Positions 8,956-17,014 of a stretch of 64,000 bases of DNA are shown in pieces. Each line of letters opens with the position of its first letter. The stretch's first letter is position 1. Position numbers and translations under genes: made by a program. Below the pieces are notes generated by a model that saw only the letters and a program-made list of their open reading frames with translations, was not told the origin of the DNA and did no database searches. This DNA comes from JBGPHT01 sp041484525 (GTDB lineage: Bacteria > Acidobacteriota > Terriglobia > Bryobacterales > Bryobacteraceae): assembly GCA_041484525.1 (NCBI GenBank), contig JBGPHT010000004.1:44204-108203 (forward strand), read 5' to 3'.

Positions 8956-9741
8956 TCATGCGGCGGCCTTCCCGCCCAGCAGATCAAACAGGTCGCCCTG
9001 TGCCTTCACCGGCTCGGTGAATTCACAGCAGGCGATCTCGGTCACGATGTTCACTTGCCGCCAGCCGTCCCGATGAACGGTGGTGTCGATGCCGCAACCG
9101 GCTTCGATGTCGATGCCCGTCTCGGCGAAGAACTTTTCGAACTTGGCGTTATCGACACGCTGGTAGTACTGCGCTCCGGAGTAACGGAACGGCGTCGAGC
9201 CCTGCGGCAGGATGAAGACTCCGTATGTGCCGAGATGCCCGGCGATATCGATGATTTTCAGCTCGAACTCCGAACCCGTATAGCGCGGGGCCTTGCGGTC
9301 GGTCATCAGGCGACCGAAGGGCGGATTGCCGATGACGCTGTCGAAGTCGCGCGGCAGATCCTGCCAGATGTCGAACAGGTCGGCACAGATCCAGTTTGCT
9401 TCCGGCAGAAGTTTCCTGCCGATGGCGACATAGGCGGGATTGATTTCGACACAGGTGATATCGACCGGCTGATCGTGATATTTGAAATGCCGGTAGCAGA
9501 AGGACAGGATGCCGGTGCCGGCGCACAGGTCGAGGATTCTCGGCCCGTGAACCTCGATCTTGAAGTCGTTGGCCAGGTCGAGCGGCGTGAAGAACGCGCC
9601 TGACCGGGAGCTGTCGTGCTCCGCACCTTCGTGCCAGTTTTCATAGACGAAGATCTTGTCGTCGAGCGTCAGTTTGGCCTTCTCCAGCAGCGATTGCGCG
9701 GCCAGGTGATTCCGGGACTGCTCCTTCGTAAGTTTTGCCAT
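8956..9741 (-). CDS. Plasmid-type SAM-dependent DNA methyltransferase
   Basis: This 261-residue protein has a class I methyltransferase fold: SAM-binding motif ILDLCAGTGILSFCYRHF (about residues 68-85), an acidic strand-2 end in ITCVEINPAYVAIGRKLL, and catalytic NPPF near residue 139 in SVIGNPPFGRL. NPPF/NPPY marks amino-methyltransferases, mostly N6-adenine. No restriction partner is adjacent, so it is probably an orphan modification enzyme; together with ardC and the ParB-like protein it fits an anti-restriction set. It has a GGAAAC ribosome site and its own nested inverted repeat leader. Confidence 0.85.
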   Translation of the reverse strand: MAKLTKEQSRNHLAAQSLLEKAKLTLDDKIFVYENWHEGAEHDSSRSGAFFTPLDLANDFKIEVHGPRILDLCAGTGILSFCYRHFKYHDQPVDITCVEINPAYVAIGRKLLPEANWICADLFDIWQDLPRDFDSVIGNPPFGRLMTDRKAPRYTGSEFELKIIDIAGHLGTYGVFILPQGSTPFRYSGAQYYQRVDNAKFEKFFAETGIDIEAGCGIDTTVHRDGWRQVNIVTEIACCEFTEPVKAQGDLFDLLGGKAAA

Positions 9742-9754
9742 GTTGTTTCCTTTC

Positions 9755-9892
9755 GTGGTTGTTCACTACGCGGAAAGAAAACGCCGGGCCTGGGGGCAGG
9801 CGGGGTCAACGGGTTACACGGTCACTCGGCGCGGGCACCCGTTGACGACGCCGGCAGGACCGGCAGGATAAGCGTCAATGCTGAACGGCCAC
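9755..9892 (-). promoter_or_regulatory. Nested inverted repeat leader of the methyltransferase gene
   Basis: The inner pair is perfect: GTCAACGGGT (9805-9814)/ACCCGTTGAC (9837-9846). The outer pair is GTGGTTGTTCA (9755-9765) against TGAACGGCCAC (9882-9892), with GC-rich partly complementary arms between. Layout and size match the ardC and parB-like leaders even though the sequence has diverged, so structure rather than sequence appears conserved. Confidence 0.6.
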
Positions 9893-10048
9893 GGAAAGGG
9901 ACAGGGGACATCGATGGAACGGGGAAGGTGCGAGGCTTGCGCCGACGCGCGGTATCGTCACCCGACTGGATGGTGGGATAGTTCAATTTGGGCCGGAACG
10001 CTGATCGTGATAGGGTGGGGCGCTTATCGATAAACAGAGGTAGTTGTT

Positions 10049-10231
10049 ATGCCAGTATGCCCCGGAAAGAAGCTACAGCCGGCCCAAAGCAAGTGCATAA
10101 ACAATCTGTACAGGTGCAAGAAGTGTGGCAACGTCGGCTGCGCTATGCTACCTGAGTGTTCCAATCAGGGATTCAAGTTGGGAAAATGCGTAAAGTGCGG
10201 AGCGGTCAGCCAGTCTGAAATTGTGAAATGA
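10049..10231 (+). CDS. Small zinc-ribbon protein
   Basis: The 60-residue protein has cysteines arranged as C-x2-C (YRCKKCGN), C-x6-C and C-x2-C (GKCVKCGA), which is a compact zinc-ribbon pattern. No other domain is present. It precedes the PD-(D/E)XK-like gene by 21 bases, so they may be co-transcribed. Function is unknown; zinc ribbons of this size usually bind nucleic acid or protein. Confidence 0.6.
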   Translation: MPVCPGKKLQPAQSKCINNLYRCKKCGNVGCAMLPECSNQGFKLGKCVKCGAVSQSEIVK

Positions 10232-10252
10232 TCTAATCTCCGGAGTGAGCCC

Positions 10253-11263
10253 TTGTCCCGTGTATCCCATTTTCAGCGCTTCTCTCAGCCCGAGAATCAT
10301 GCAACCAACAACACGCTGCTCGTGCTGCGGTATTTTTACCAGTCGTCTCCGTTCAAGATCGAGCGTGTCCTAAGCGCGCTGCTGGAGACTGAGCTGTCCA
10401 TCGGCCTGACCTTCGAACAGCAGATCAGGGGGGACGCGAGTGTTCCGGATGCGCTGATCGCCCAGCAGTCAATGAGGATCTTTATCGAGACGAAGCGCGG
10501 AGGGTTTCTCGACGCTGATCAGATTCGACGCCATCTCCAGAGCATCGCCGGGCACACGCAGAGCCGGGGCGAGGGCACGATCCTCATCGGCCTTACCAGG
10601 GAGCCGATTGCGGAGTCGGAGCGCAAGGCGCTAGCCGGGGAGGCCGCGTCGCAGGGCGTGACTTTTGCGGCTGTCACTTTCTCACAGATCGTCGAGGCTT
10701 TGCGCGCGCAGTGTGCCGAGTACGAACGCGAGCTTCTCTCTATCGTCGATGACTATGACGGCTATCTCGCTGAGGAGGGTCTCCTTGAGGAACGCAATCA
10801 GTTTCTGGTCGTTTTCCCCTGCGGCACTTCAATCGCCGAGAACGTGCGCTTCGGAATCTACTATGAGCCACCGTCACGACGCTGTAAGCGCAACTATCGT
10901 TTCATCGGCGTCTACACACAAAAGACCGTCGCTTATGTAGGGACCGTGGAGGCGATCGCCATCGCGTCGTGCGAGGGTGGCGAGTTCAGCTTTGTGGAAG
11001 AATCCGGAACGCTTGACGACGACCGGCGCAAGCGCATCATCGATACAATCGAGCAAACGCCCTATTACGACCTCAGGGCCGATCCAAACCGCTATTATCT
11101 TGTCGACTCATTTGTCCCAACCAACGCCAGAAAGGTTTCTTCTGGCGGAATTATGGGCATGCGTTATCTGGATTTGCCAAAGCTGGCTCCTGCCTACAAT
11201 CCACGCAAGAACTATTCGAGTGCGGAATTGGCCGGGTTGTTGAAAACCGCGACTTGGGAATAG
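10253..11263 (+). CDS. PD-(D/E)XK-like nuclease-fold protein of unknown function
   Basis: The 336-residue protein begins with TTG preceded by GGAGTGAG. Near residues 62-82 it has a PD...IFIETKRGG pattern, which fits a PD-(D/E)XK nuclease core (Asp, then Glu-x-Lys on the next strand); helices with DQIRRHLQSI follow. The remaining two thirds (about 180-336) form a separate alpha/beta domain I do not recognise. By family logic it is a possible restriction or defence nuclease, but the catalytic assignment rests on one motif. It follows the zinc-ribbon gene and is followed within 25 bases by a structured repeat. Confidence 0.55.
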   Translation: MSRVSHFQRFSQPENHATNNTLLVLRYFYQSSPFKIERVLSALLETELSIGLTFEQQIRGDASVPDALIAQQSMRIFIETKRGGFLDADQIRRHLQSIAGHTQSRGEGTILIGLTREPIAESERKALAGEAASQGVTFAAVTFSQIVEALRAQCAEYERELLSIVDDYDGYLAEEGLLEERNQFLVVFPCGTSIAENVRFGIYYEPPSRRCKRNYRFIGVYTQKTVAYVGTVEAIAIASCEGGEFSFVEESGTLDDDRRKRIIDTIEQTPYYDLRADPNRYYLVDSFVPTNARKVSSGGIMGMRYLDLPKLAPAYNPRKNYSSAELAGLLKTATWE

Positions 11264-11287
11264 GGTTGCGGAATCTTCCTCGCGTGA

Positions 11288-11401
11288 GGGATCGTCACCG
11301 CATGGCCGAGACCCCGAGTCTCGGTGAGCGTAGCGAATAGAGCCCGACCGCCGGCCCCGGCGGACACGCCGAACTTCTTGTCGAACAACGGGGGCGCAAA
11401 G
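11288..11401 (+). ncRNA. Structured repeat, copy 1
   Basis: The copy starts GGGATCGTCACCGCATGGCC right after GTGA, has a hairpin CCGAGAC/GTCTCGG, then ATAGAGCCCG, a second hairpin around CCGCCGG, and ends GGGGGCGCAAAGAA. The same ordered blocks occur at 16772, 28841, 29241 (partial), 29609 and 31109. Compensatory changes in the stems indicate that RNA (or ssDNA) structure is conserved. The best family guess is a HEARO/omega-RNA-like element; this is unconfirmed. Confidence 0.55.
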
Positions 11402-11464
11402 AACAGGACACCTTATATATATGATGGTGGCCCGTGTTCGCCTTTTCTTCGCTATGCTGTTTCC

Positions 11465-11758
11465 ATGGGCAAGTGGTGCACGGTGACCATGACGGACGGC
11501 GAGGGAAAGCGGTACAGCCTCGATGTCAATGCCGACAGTTCATACGACGCGGCCCACCTGTACCTGACTCATGTGCGCGGCAATCCGGGCTGCGGCTTTC
11601 CGATCCCGACGACCTCCGCGCTGTTCGAGGTCGTGACGGGCGGGCGCATTCACCATGTCCAGGGTGCGCGGCTGAAGAAATGGATCGAGAACCGGCGGCA
11701 GGAATGGAAGGGTCCGCGCGGCCTGCTATTTTCACAACGTCCAATGATCGGGGACTAA
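11465..11758 (+). CDS. Small conserved-looking hypothetical protein
   Basis: This is a 97-residue soluble protein starting MGKWCTVTMTDGEGKRYSLDV and ending GPRGLLFSQRPMIGD. The frame stays open upstream to 11324, but that stretch overlaps the structured repeat and has unlikely composition, so I start at the ATG at 11465. A beta-rich first half and the tail HVQGARLKKWIENRRQEW suggest a small nucleic-acid or protein adaptor; no family is recognised. Confidence 0.55.
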   Translation: MGKWCTVTMTDGEGKRYSLDVNADSSYDAAHLYLTHVRGNPGCGFPIPTTSALFEVVTGGRIHHVQGARLKKWIENRRQEWKGPRGLLFSQRPMIGD

Positions 11759-11818
11759 ACCGGCAGCAAAGGCGATATCCTTTGATTACGGCACCGCGTT
11801 CCGTCCAGGAGGCAGGCT

Positions 11819-11998
11819 TTGGCTGGAAAATTGAGCCGCATCGTAGCCCTTCTGAAGAGTGCGCCGCGCCAGATCATCGCGGCTTACAGGAAGGGGCACG
11901 ACGACGCTCCCGCCGTCCCGCCGCCGGAGATTCTGCGCAATCGTAAGGTCCCGCCCGCTGTTCCCCCGCCGCCGGGCAAGGATTCACAGACCAAGTAA
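11819..11998 (+). CDS. Very small basic protein with TTG start
   Basis: A TTG-initiated frame of 59 codons is preceded by a perfect AGGAGG (11807-11812) at 6-base spacing, the strongest ribosome site in this neighbourhood. The product is a short amphipathic helix (RIVALLKSAPRQIIAAYRKG) followed by a proline-rich tail ending PPPPGKDSQTK. Function is unknown. It is supported by the ribosome site and location only. Confidence 0.45.
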   Translation: MAGKLSRIVALLKSAPRQIIAAYRKGHDDAPAVPPPEILRNRKVPPAVPPPPGKDSQTK

Positions 11999-12061
11999 GC
12001 GTCTGGCCGCGCGTGCTTCCATCGATCAGGCCGTGTAAGATCTGTTCAGGGGGCTAATATC

Positions 12062-13399
12062 GTGGGCACCCGATCGGTGGCTACAGGAAAAATCGGCGAA
12101 GCGCTCGCCCGGAACCTCCTGCTGCCCTATTTCACAATCGCCGAGCCTGTTCCCGACCAGGGCGTAGATTTCGTCGCCGAGGTCGAGGAAAGCCAAGGCG
12201 ATCCCTTCAACTTCGCTGTCCAGGTCAAGCTCGCGCAAGAATTCACCGTCACGACGGGAACGCTGTTCAAGTGGATCGACCGCATCGGCATTCAACCGGT
12301 TGTGCTGGTCCATGTCGAGCGGCCACACTCGGAAGCGCAGCGATACCGGTTCCGGGTTCTGCATGACTGGATGATGGAAAACCCGGAGTGGGAGCGGCTG
12401 CGGCATCAGAAAGAGTTTACGTTCGCCCTGTCGGAATTTAAGCGCATCGGCACCGACGACGCGCATTTCCGCGCCGCGATCACAAGGGAGATGGACCGGG
12501 TGCGCGGTTCATCCTCGTCTGTATGGCGGGCCGAGCGGCGGCCCTCTGCGCCGGTGGCGGTTTCCGACCTGAGTCGCGCCTTCGGTTTGCTGAGCGTGAT
12601 CGAACCTCCGGCAGGCGTATTGAGCGAGATTGCAGAAATCAAATCGCTGGCCTCCGAACGCGAACAGTGGACCTACCTCCGCAATCTTTGGGCGGAAGAT
12701 GACGAAGGCCGGCGTCTCGCACTTCGCGATAGTCCCGAAACGGCAGGCTGGGTCGGCAGGATTCTGAGCACGCCCCCGGAAGTTCGGCGAAGCCTCGAAG
12801 TCGGGGAGTTTCTCCGCTTCATCCGCGCGATGAAGCTGTTCGACAAGGGAAAGCAATTTCGTCTGCCCCGATACAACTGGCAGGAAATCAGCTGCTGGCG
12901 CGTATTCGTGCAGGTGTTTCCGGGGACCATCGACCTGCTCGAATCTTTCATCCGCCGCAACATTCAGCAGAAACCCTCGGGCGATTTGATTGCGCCGCTG
13001 CTGTTGACCTCGACACTGGCGAAAGCATCAGAGGGCGTGGCAGGTGAACGCGCCCGCAAGCTGCTGGATTTCCCGCGACAGGCGTTGGACGCCATGGCGG
13101 TAGACACCTATCCTCAGTACCGGATTCTCTCGAATTTCTATGCCGCGCGCGCCGAAGCGGGGACGCAGCCCGATGCGGATAGACAAATGGAATTCACGAA
13201 GCGGCACCTACGCGACGGCCGCGATTGGGATTTGCAGCTGATGAGGGACTACTACGAGCGCGATGACGCCCACAGCATGGCTGTGGTTCAACAGAAGCTG
13301 ATAAAGCCGAAGCTCCGCCAGCTGAATACCTCCGACCATGAACAATGGCGTTATGAACGCCTGAAGCGGCGCGGCATCCTGATCCCGTTCGGCGCGTAG
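12062..13399 (+). CDS. DUF4365-like protein (predicted nuclease fold)
   Basis: The 445-residue protein starts with GTG. The N-terminal 150 residues match the DUF4365 pattern: GKIGEALARNLLLPYF, then DQGVDFVAEVEES and FNFAVQVKLA, which gives the D-x-D...(E)-x-Q-V-K core of a PD-(D/E)XK-like fold. DUF4365 domains occur in defence and mobile-element contexts. The remaining 290 residues are helical and unrecognised; they may bind a partner or sense infection (inference). It converges with the parB-like gene, separated by a hairpin. Confidence 0.7.
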   Translation: MGTRSVATGKIGEALARNLLLPYFTIAEPVPDQGVDFVAEVEESQGDPFNFAVQVKLAQEFTVTTGTLFKWIDRIGIQPVVLVHVERPHSEAQRYRFRVLHDWMMENPEWERLRHQKEFTFALSEFKRIGTDDAHFRAAITREMDRVRGSSSSVWRAERRPSAPVAVSDLSRAFGLLSVIEPPAGVLSEIAEIKSLASEREQWTYLRNLWAEDDEGRRLALRDSPETAGWVGRILSTPPEVRRSLEVGEFLRFIRAMKLFDKGKQFRLPRYNWQEISCWRVFVQVFPGTIDLLESFIRRNIQQKPSGDLIAPLLLTSTLAKASEGVAGERARKLLDFPRQALDAMAVDTYPQYRILSNFYAARAEAGTQPDADRQMEFTKRHLRDGRDWDLQLMRDYYERDDAHSMAVVQQKLIKPKLRQLNTSDHEQWRYERLKRRGILIPFGA

Positions 13400-13418
13400 C
13401 CCATCGGCCCGTTCACGC

Positions 13419-13447
13419 GATGGCCCGCCGCGTCATGACGGGCCATC
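13419..13447. terminator. Bidirectional hairpin between convergent genes
   Basis: The perfect 9-bp inverted repeat GATGGCCCG (13419-13427)/CGGGCCATC (13439-13447) lies 20 bases after the DUF4365-like stop and 14 bases after the parB-like stop. It lacks a T tract, so it may act as a transcription block with Rho or as an mRNA 3' stabiliser. Confidence 0.5.
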
Positions 13448-13460
13448 TGGCGAAAGGATG

Positions 13461-15308
13461 TCAGGCGGCCTTGCGCAGCAGCACGGGCAGCCAGCCGGTT
13501 TCGGCCATCTGGCGTTCCGCGATGACGGCGAGTTCGCCTTTCTTGGCTTTGTTCCAAGCGGGTGCGATGTCGCCCTTGGCTTCGGTCAGGGCTTCGAGAA
13601 TGCCGGTCTTGCTGACCTTGGTGAAGTAGTTCCCGGCGGTCGGCGTGAACCACGCGTTCATGTCGAGCTTCAGCGTGGCGGCAAGCCTGTCGGCGTAAGC
13701 GAACCGATGATCGTCGGCGCTGTCTTTCTTCGTCCGCACGGCATTGATGCTGCGCGCCATGCAGAAGGCGAGAAGATCGAGAAGCACCTGCTGATCCTGC
13801 TCAAGACACCATGTCCACAACGCATCAGGTGAACCGGGGATCGTATTGCCCCAGCTCTCCCCAGCAGAAGTGATGGCATCGAAAGCTTTGGTGCCCTCGG
13901 TGCCTTGCAGGGATTTGGTGGTGGCGAAGATCTGCAGACAGTTGTTCCCCGATGCAGTGTCCAGGAGCACTTGCGCTGCGAGAGTATGAACGAGTGCTGC
14001 CAGGGCGATATCAGGACGGTTGAGGAGTTCCGCACTGATGGCCGCCGTCTTGTGGAGCGTCAGGCTTTCGATCAGGGAAGCGGGCAGGGTGGGCTTTTCC
14101 GCAACCTCGACAGTTTCGACCGAGCCGTCGTCGTTGGTGACGGTCTTGGTCGCGGGCGCTTTCTTCGGACGATCAGCCGGGAGTAGAAAGCCGCGGTCGA
14201 TATCGATTTTGCCGCTGTAGCTGATCCGGACAACCGCACCGGCGATGGCCAGGGCCTCGGGCAGCCAGACATCCTCGCGGTCCTCATTGATCGCGTCGAT
14301 CCGCTCGGAGATTTCATTCAGACGCTCAGGATATTCCGCGTCCGGGTCGTCATTCGCGTCCCATGCCGTCTCAAGCGTGTCGTGTTCCTGCTCCAGGGAT
14401 GCGAGTTCCTTGGCGAGTTTCGCAGGTAACGGTGCCAGCTCGGGATGCACTCGCGAGCAATGCGACCATTCGGAATGGTCCTGCTCAAGCCGGAGTTCAA
14501 CCCATTTCCAGCCCTCCTTGCGCAGACCGTCAGCGGCTTTTTCGAGTTTGGCGAGGGCAAGATTGCGCAGAAGCTCCTGATCGATAAGGAAGACACCTTC
14601 GTCGTCCTGGGCGAAGAGATCGCGGCGGATTTGGCCACCGGCTTTCTCGTAGGCCTTGAGGGTGACGAATTTGACGACCTTGTGCGACGCGGGGATTTCA
14701 CCGTCGGTCAGTGCGCGGCGGATGGAGCGGGGATCGTCGTCCATGTTGCGCAGGGCCTTGAGGAGTTTTTCCTGCGCCTTGTGGTCGTCGCTGATCGCAA
14801 AAGCCATGACCTGTTCAAGGTCGAGCTTGCCGTCGCGGTAGGCAGCGAGGATAACCGGGCTGACGCCGGCAAGTTTCAGGCGCTTGCTCACCACCGCTTC
14901 GGTGACACCGAAACGCGCGGCGATATCGGCAGCGGGCATGCCCTTGTCGCCGAGATCACGGAAGGCCTCGAATTCATCGGCGGGGTGCATGTCCTCGCGG
15001 ACGGCGTTTTCAGCGAGGCTGATTTCGAGGAAGTTATCGTCCTTGCCCCGGACCTCGCAGCGGACGGGGTAATCAGCTTGGATGTCGCCTTGCTTGAGGA
15101 GCAGATGCAGGGCGGCGAAGCGTCGGCCACCGGCACCGACTTCGAATTTACCGCCTTTGCCGGGACGGACCGTGAGGGGATTGATCAGGCCGTGGGCAGC
15201 GATACTGGCCGCGAGTTCGGCAAGTCCGGTATCGGAACCGGCGGTCTTGCGCACGTTGCCGCTCCACAGGACGAGCTTGTTGAGAGGGATGGATGTAGTG
15301 TCAGTCAT
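13461..15308 (-). CDS. Large ParB/Spo0J-family protein of mobile element
   Basis: This 615-residue protein has the ParB N-terminal (ParB/Srx) domain at about 8-105 with GAGGRRFAALHLLL, then a helix-turn-helix (PAADIAARFGVTEAVVSKRLKLAGVSP, about 125-155). The long C-terminal region has acidic and coiled segments typical of the 600-700-residue ParB-like proteins of alphaproteobacterial plasmids and ICEs. I start at the ATG at 15308, which has GGAGAACGT before it, rather than the ATG at 15383. No parA is adjacent; with ardC and a methyltransferase it more likely acts in the conjugative leading region than in classical partition (inference). Confidence 0.85.
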   Translation of the reverse strand: MTDTTSIPLNKLVLWSGNVRKTAGSDTGLAELAASIAAHGLINPLTVRPGKGGKFEVGAGGRRFAALHLLLKQGDIQADYPVRCEVRGKDDNFLEISLAENAVREDMHPADEFEAFRDLGDKGMPAADIAARFGVTEAVVSKRLKLAGVSPVILAAYRDGKLDLEQVMAFAISDDHKAQEKLLKALRNMDDDPRSIRRALTDGEIPASHKVVKFVTLKAYEKAGGQIRRDLFAQDDEGVFLIDQELLRNLALAKLEKAADGLRKEGWKWVELRLEQDHSEWSHCSRVHPELAPLPAKLAKELASLEQEHDTLETAWDANDDPDAEYPERLNEISERIDAINEDREDVWLPEALAIAGAVVRISYSGKIDIDRGFLLPADRPKKAPATKTVTNDDGSVETVEVAEKPTLPASLIESLTLHKTAAISAELLNRPDIALAALVHTLAAQVLLDTASGNNCLQIFATTKSLQGTEGTKAFDAITSAGESWGNTIPGSPDALWTWCLEQDQQVLLDLLAFCMARSINAVRTKKDSADDHRFAYADRLAATLKLDMNAWFTPTAGNYFTKVSKTGILEALTEAKGDIAPAWNKAKKGELAVIAERQMAETGWLPVLLRKAA

Positions 15309-15327
15309 TACGTTCTCCTTGGTTAAG

Positions 15328-15482
15328 TGGTTTTTCACAACACGCAGGAGAGAGCCGGTCGATTGAGCCGACGGGTCATCCAAGATGGTCTGTCGTTATG
15401 GGCGGGGACCCGGAACGCAACCATCTCTGGAAATTGACGCGAAGGCGCGACCGGCTACAATCGCGAGATAAACGGAAAACCA
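15328..15482 (-). promoter_or_regulatory. Nested inverted repeat leader of the parB-like gene
   Basis: Repeat pairs are outer TGGTTTTTC (15328-15336)/GGAAAACCA (15474-15482, 8 of 9), middle GCCGGTCG (15354-15361)/CGACCGGC (15448-15455), inner CGGGTC (15372-15377)/GACCCG (15407-15412), plus AGATGGT (15383-15389)/ACCATCT (15420-15426). The nesting, total length and distance to the start codon mirror the ardC leader. The upstream part of the longer parB reading frame lies inside this structure, which supports the downstream start. Confidence 0.6.
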
Positions 15483-15576
15483 TATGTTCTATATCTGTTA
15501 CTTGGCGCAAGAATCCGATGTGCAGTGTGCCTTAGCTTCGGCAGCGTGATCGGGTTGCTTTGACTCTTACGCGGCA

Positions 15577-15672
15577 GGGATCGTCACGCTGGTGCTACAT
15601 TAAGCGCCGCTCGGGAAATAGAGCGTTCCCATGTGAACGGTGGCAACTCTTTGCGGGTCCGGGCGCACAAGG
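15577..15672 (+). repeat. Degenerate copy of the structured repeat
   Basis: The stretch begins GGGATCGTCAC, has AATAGAGC about 30 bases later and GGGCGCACAAG near the end, which are the 5', middle and 3' landmarks of the repeat, but the connecting hairpins are eroded. It lies in the gene-free stretch 15483-16125. Confidence 0.35.
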
Positions 15673-15952
15673 GGGCGCGCGCCTCCCTTGTGTATCCCCG
15701 AGCCGGTCTGTTCTGCTCCGGCGCGACCGGCGCTCGCGGCACGCGCCGTCCATCAGAGGTCTCTTATATTAGCAGCCGCTTTTGTGCGGTGCAGCGATGA
15801 ATCTTATTGACATAAGACAACCTTCTCTGTAGTTTGTGCCTCAAGCCTAGTGCATTTGTCAAGATGTCCCTTCCGCAGCTTTGTTGCGTGACGGCTCTTG
15901 CGACGACAGAGCGGTTTTACGTTTCTCGCCTGTCCGATACGGCACAGTTGCT

Positions 15953-15988
15953 AAAACAACTAAGAAGCTAACGCTTCGAGGTTGTTTT
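15953..15988 (+). terminator. Nested hairpin with T tract
   Basis: AAAACAAC (15953-15960) pairs with GTTGTTTT (15981-15988) around an inner GAAGC (15964-15968)/GCTTC (15973-15977) stem, followed by more T. This is a rho-independent terminator shape, but I see no convincing plus-strand gene just upstream, so it may be an attenuator ahead of the gene at 16126 or end a small RNA. Nothing else is recognised in 15690-16125. Confidence 0.5.
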
Positions 15989-16125
15989 TTCATGTCCGGG
16001 CTTGGGAAGTCTCCCGATCACAACATGGCCAACCTTGAGCAACGCTCCGACAGCGGGCTGACATTTACTTTGTCAGTCATCGCTGGAGGGGTAGATCGTC
16101 AACAGTATTTGAGAAGGAGGAAGAG

Positions 16126-16482
16126 ATGGCAAGACTTGAGAAGAGGCGCACGATAGGACTTATGGAATTGTATAACGCGGTGGGTAAAGCCGTACTTGCG
16201 GGGGAAAAAGAGATTGTTATCGATGGGGATCTGGATCTTACCGGAGCGGGAAGTCGCCTCATGAGGCTTCCGGATAATCTGACTGTTCACGGGGATATGA
16301 ACGTTTCGTACACCAATCTTGACCATCTGCCTGAGGGCCTCAAAGTCGACGGCGATATCTATGTACAGGAAAGCGGCGTGCTGCGCGCATCACGTGATCT
16401 TCACATCGGCGGCAGAATCGGCGGGACGCTGATAGGGCTTGAAAGAAACTGGCATAACCTTCAACATTTCTGGCCAGCTTAA
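16126..16482 (+). CDS. Short repeat protein (LPxxLxVxGDxxV type)
   Basis: The 118-residue protein starts 6 bases after a strong GAAGGAGGAAG ribosome site. It contains tandem units such as LPDNLTVHGDMNVSYTNL and LPEGLKVDGDIYVQESGV, the LPxxLxVxGDLxLxxT repeat seen in phage and plasmid proteins that forms a short leucine-rich solenoid. The N-terminal 35 residues are helical and basic. A solenoid of only three to four turns suggests a binding adaptor; the target is unknown. Confidence 0.65.
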   Translation: MARLEKRRTIGLMELYNAVGKAVLAGEKEIVIDGDLDLTGAGSRLMRLPDNLTVHGDMNVSYTNLDHLPEGLKVDGDIYVQESGVLRASRDLHIGGRIGGTLIGLERNWHNLQHFWPA

Positions 16483-16771
16483 ACCGTTAACCGCCCAAGA
16501 GCCGATGGGAGGCCTTTCGGCCGACCGGGGGAGATCTCAACAAGTGAGAAGGAGGAGATAGAGCATGTTAGGTAATGTTAGGTATTACTCGTCTACGAGA
16601 ACTTTTTGCGCGTAGGGCAATCGTCAAATACCTGTCCGAGGGTGGTGCGCGGTAGCTGAAAGTGGACCGTGCAACTTATAACGGTGCAAACGGCAGCTGT
16701 GAGGCATCCTTTTCCGGCATAAGCAAGTACGAATAGCCGGCGCCGGAGATGAGACACTCCCCTTTGCGTGA

Positions 16772-16880
16772 GGGATCGTCACCGGATGGCCGAGACGCCT
16801 GTCTCGGGGCGCAAAGCGCCTAGAGCCCGGCCGCCGGCCCCGGCGGCACGCCGAAACACTGGAAGAATCCCGGGCACGCC
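16772..16880 (+). ncRNA. Structured repeat, copy 2
   Basis: It begins GGGATCGTCACCGGATGGCC directly after GTGA, as in copy 1. Hairpin 1 is CCGAGAC-GCCT-GTCTCGG; hairpin 2 is GGCGC-AAA-GCGCC, absent as such in copy 1; then TAGAGCCCGG and CCGCCGG/CCGGCGG. The loop and hairpin-2 sequence differ from other copies while pairing is kept. It heads the region upstream of the giant helicase gene; 16483-16771 has no gene that I can see. Confidence 0.55.
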
Positions 16881-17014
16881 TGAAAGCCCCTTCCACTACA
16901 CCCCATTAACCAATTTTTCAACCTTGGGGCATAGGCTGGACTTAGATACAACCACAGGACGCATACCCAGAAACCTTAAACGCGGGGTTGTAGCGATAAC
17001 GCCGGGAGAAGGCG

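Noticed and set aside
13461..15482. Partition locus (parABS) or plasmid replication origin
   Set aside because: No parA, parS-like palindromes or replication initiator are seen; the nested repeats differ from iterons and recur before non-partition genes.
15881..16156. 91-codon frame upstream of the 118-residue repeat protein
   Set aside because: It runs through the terminator-like hairpin and the next gene's ribosome site and has no start signal of its own.
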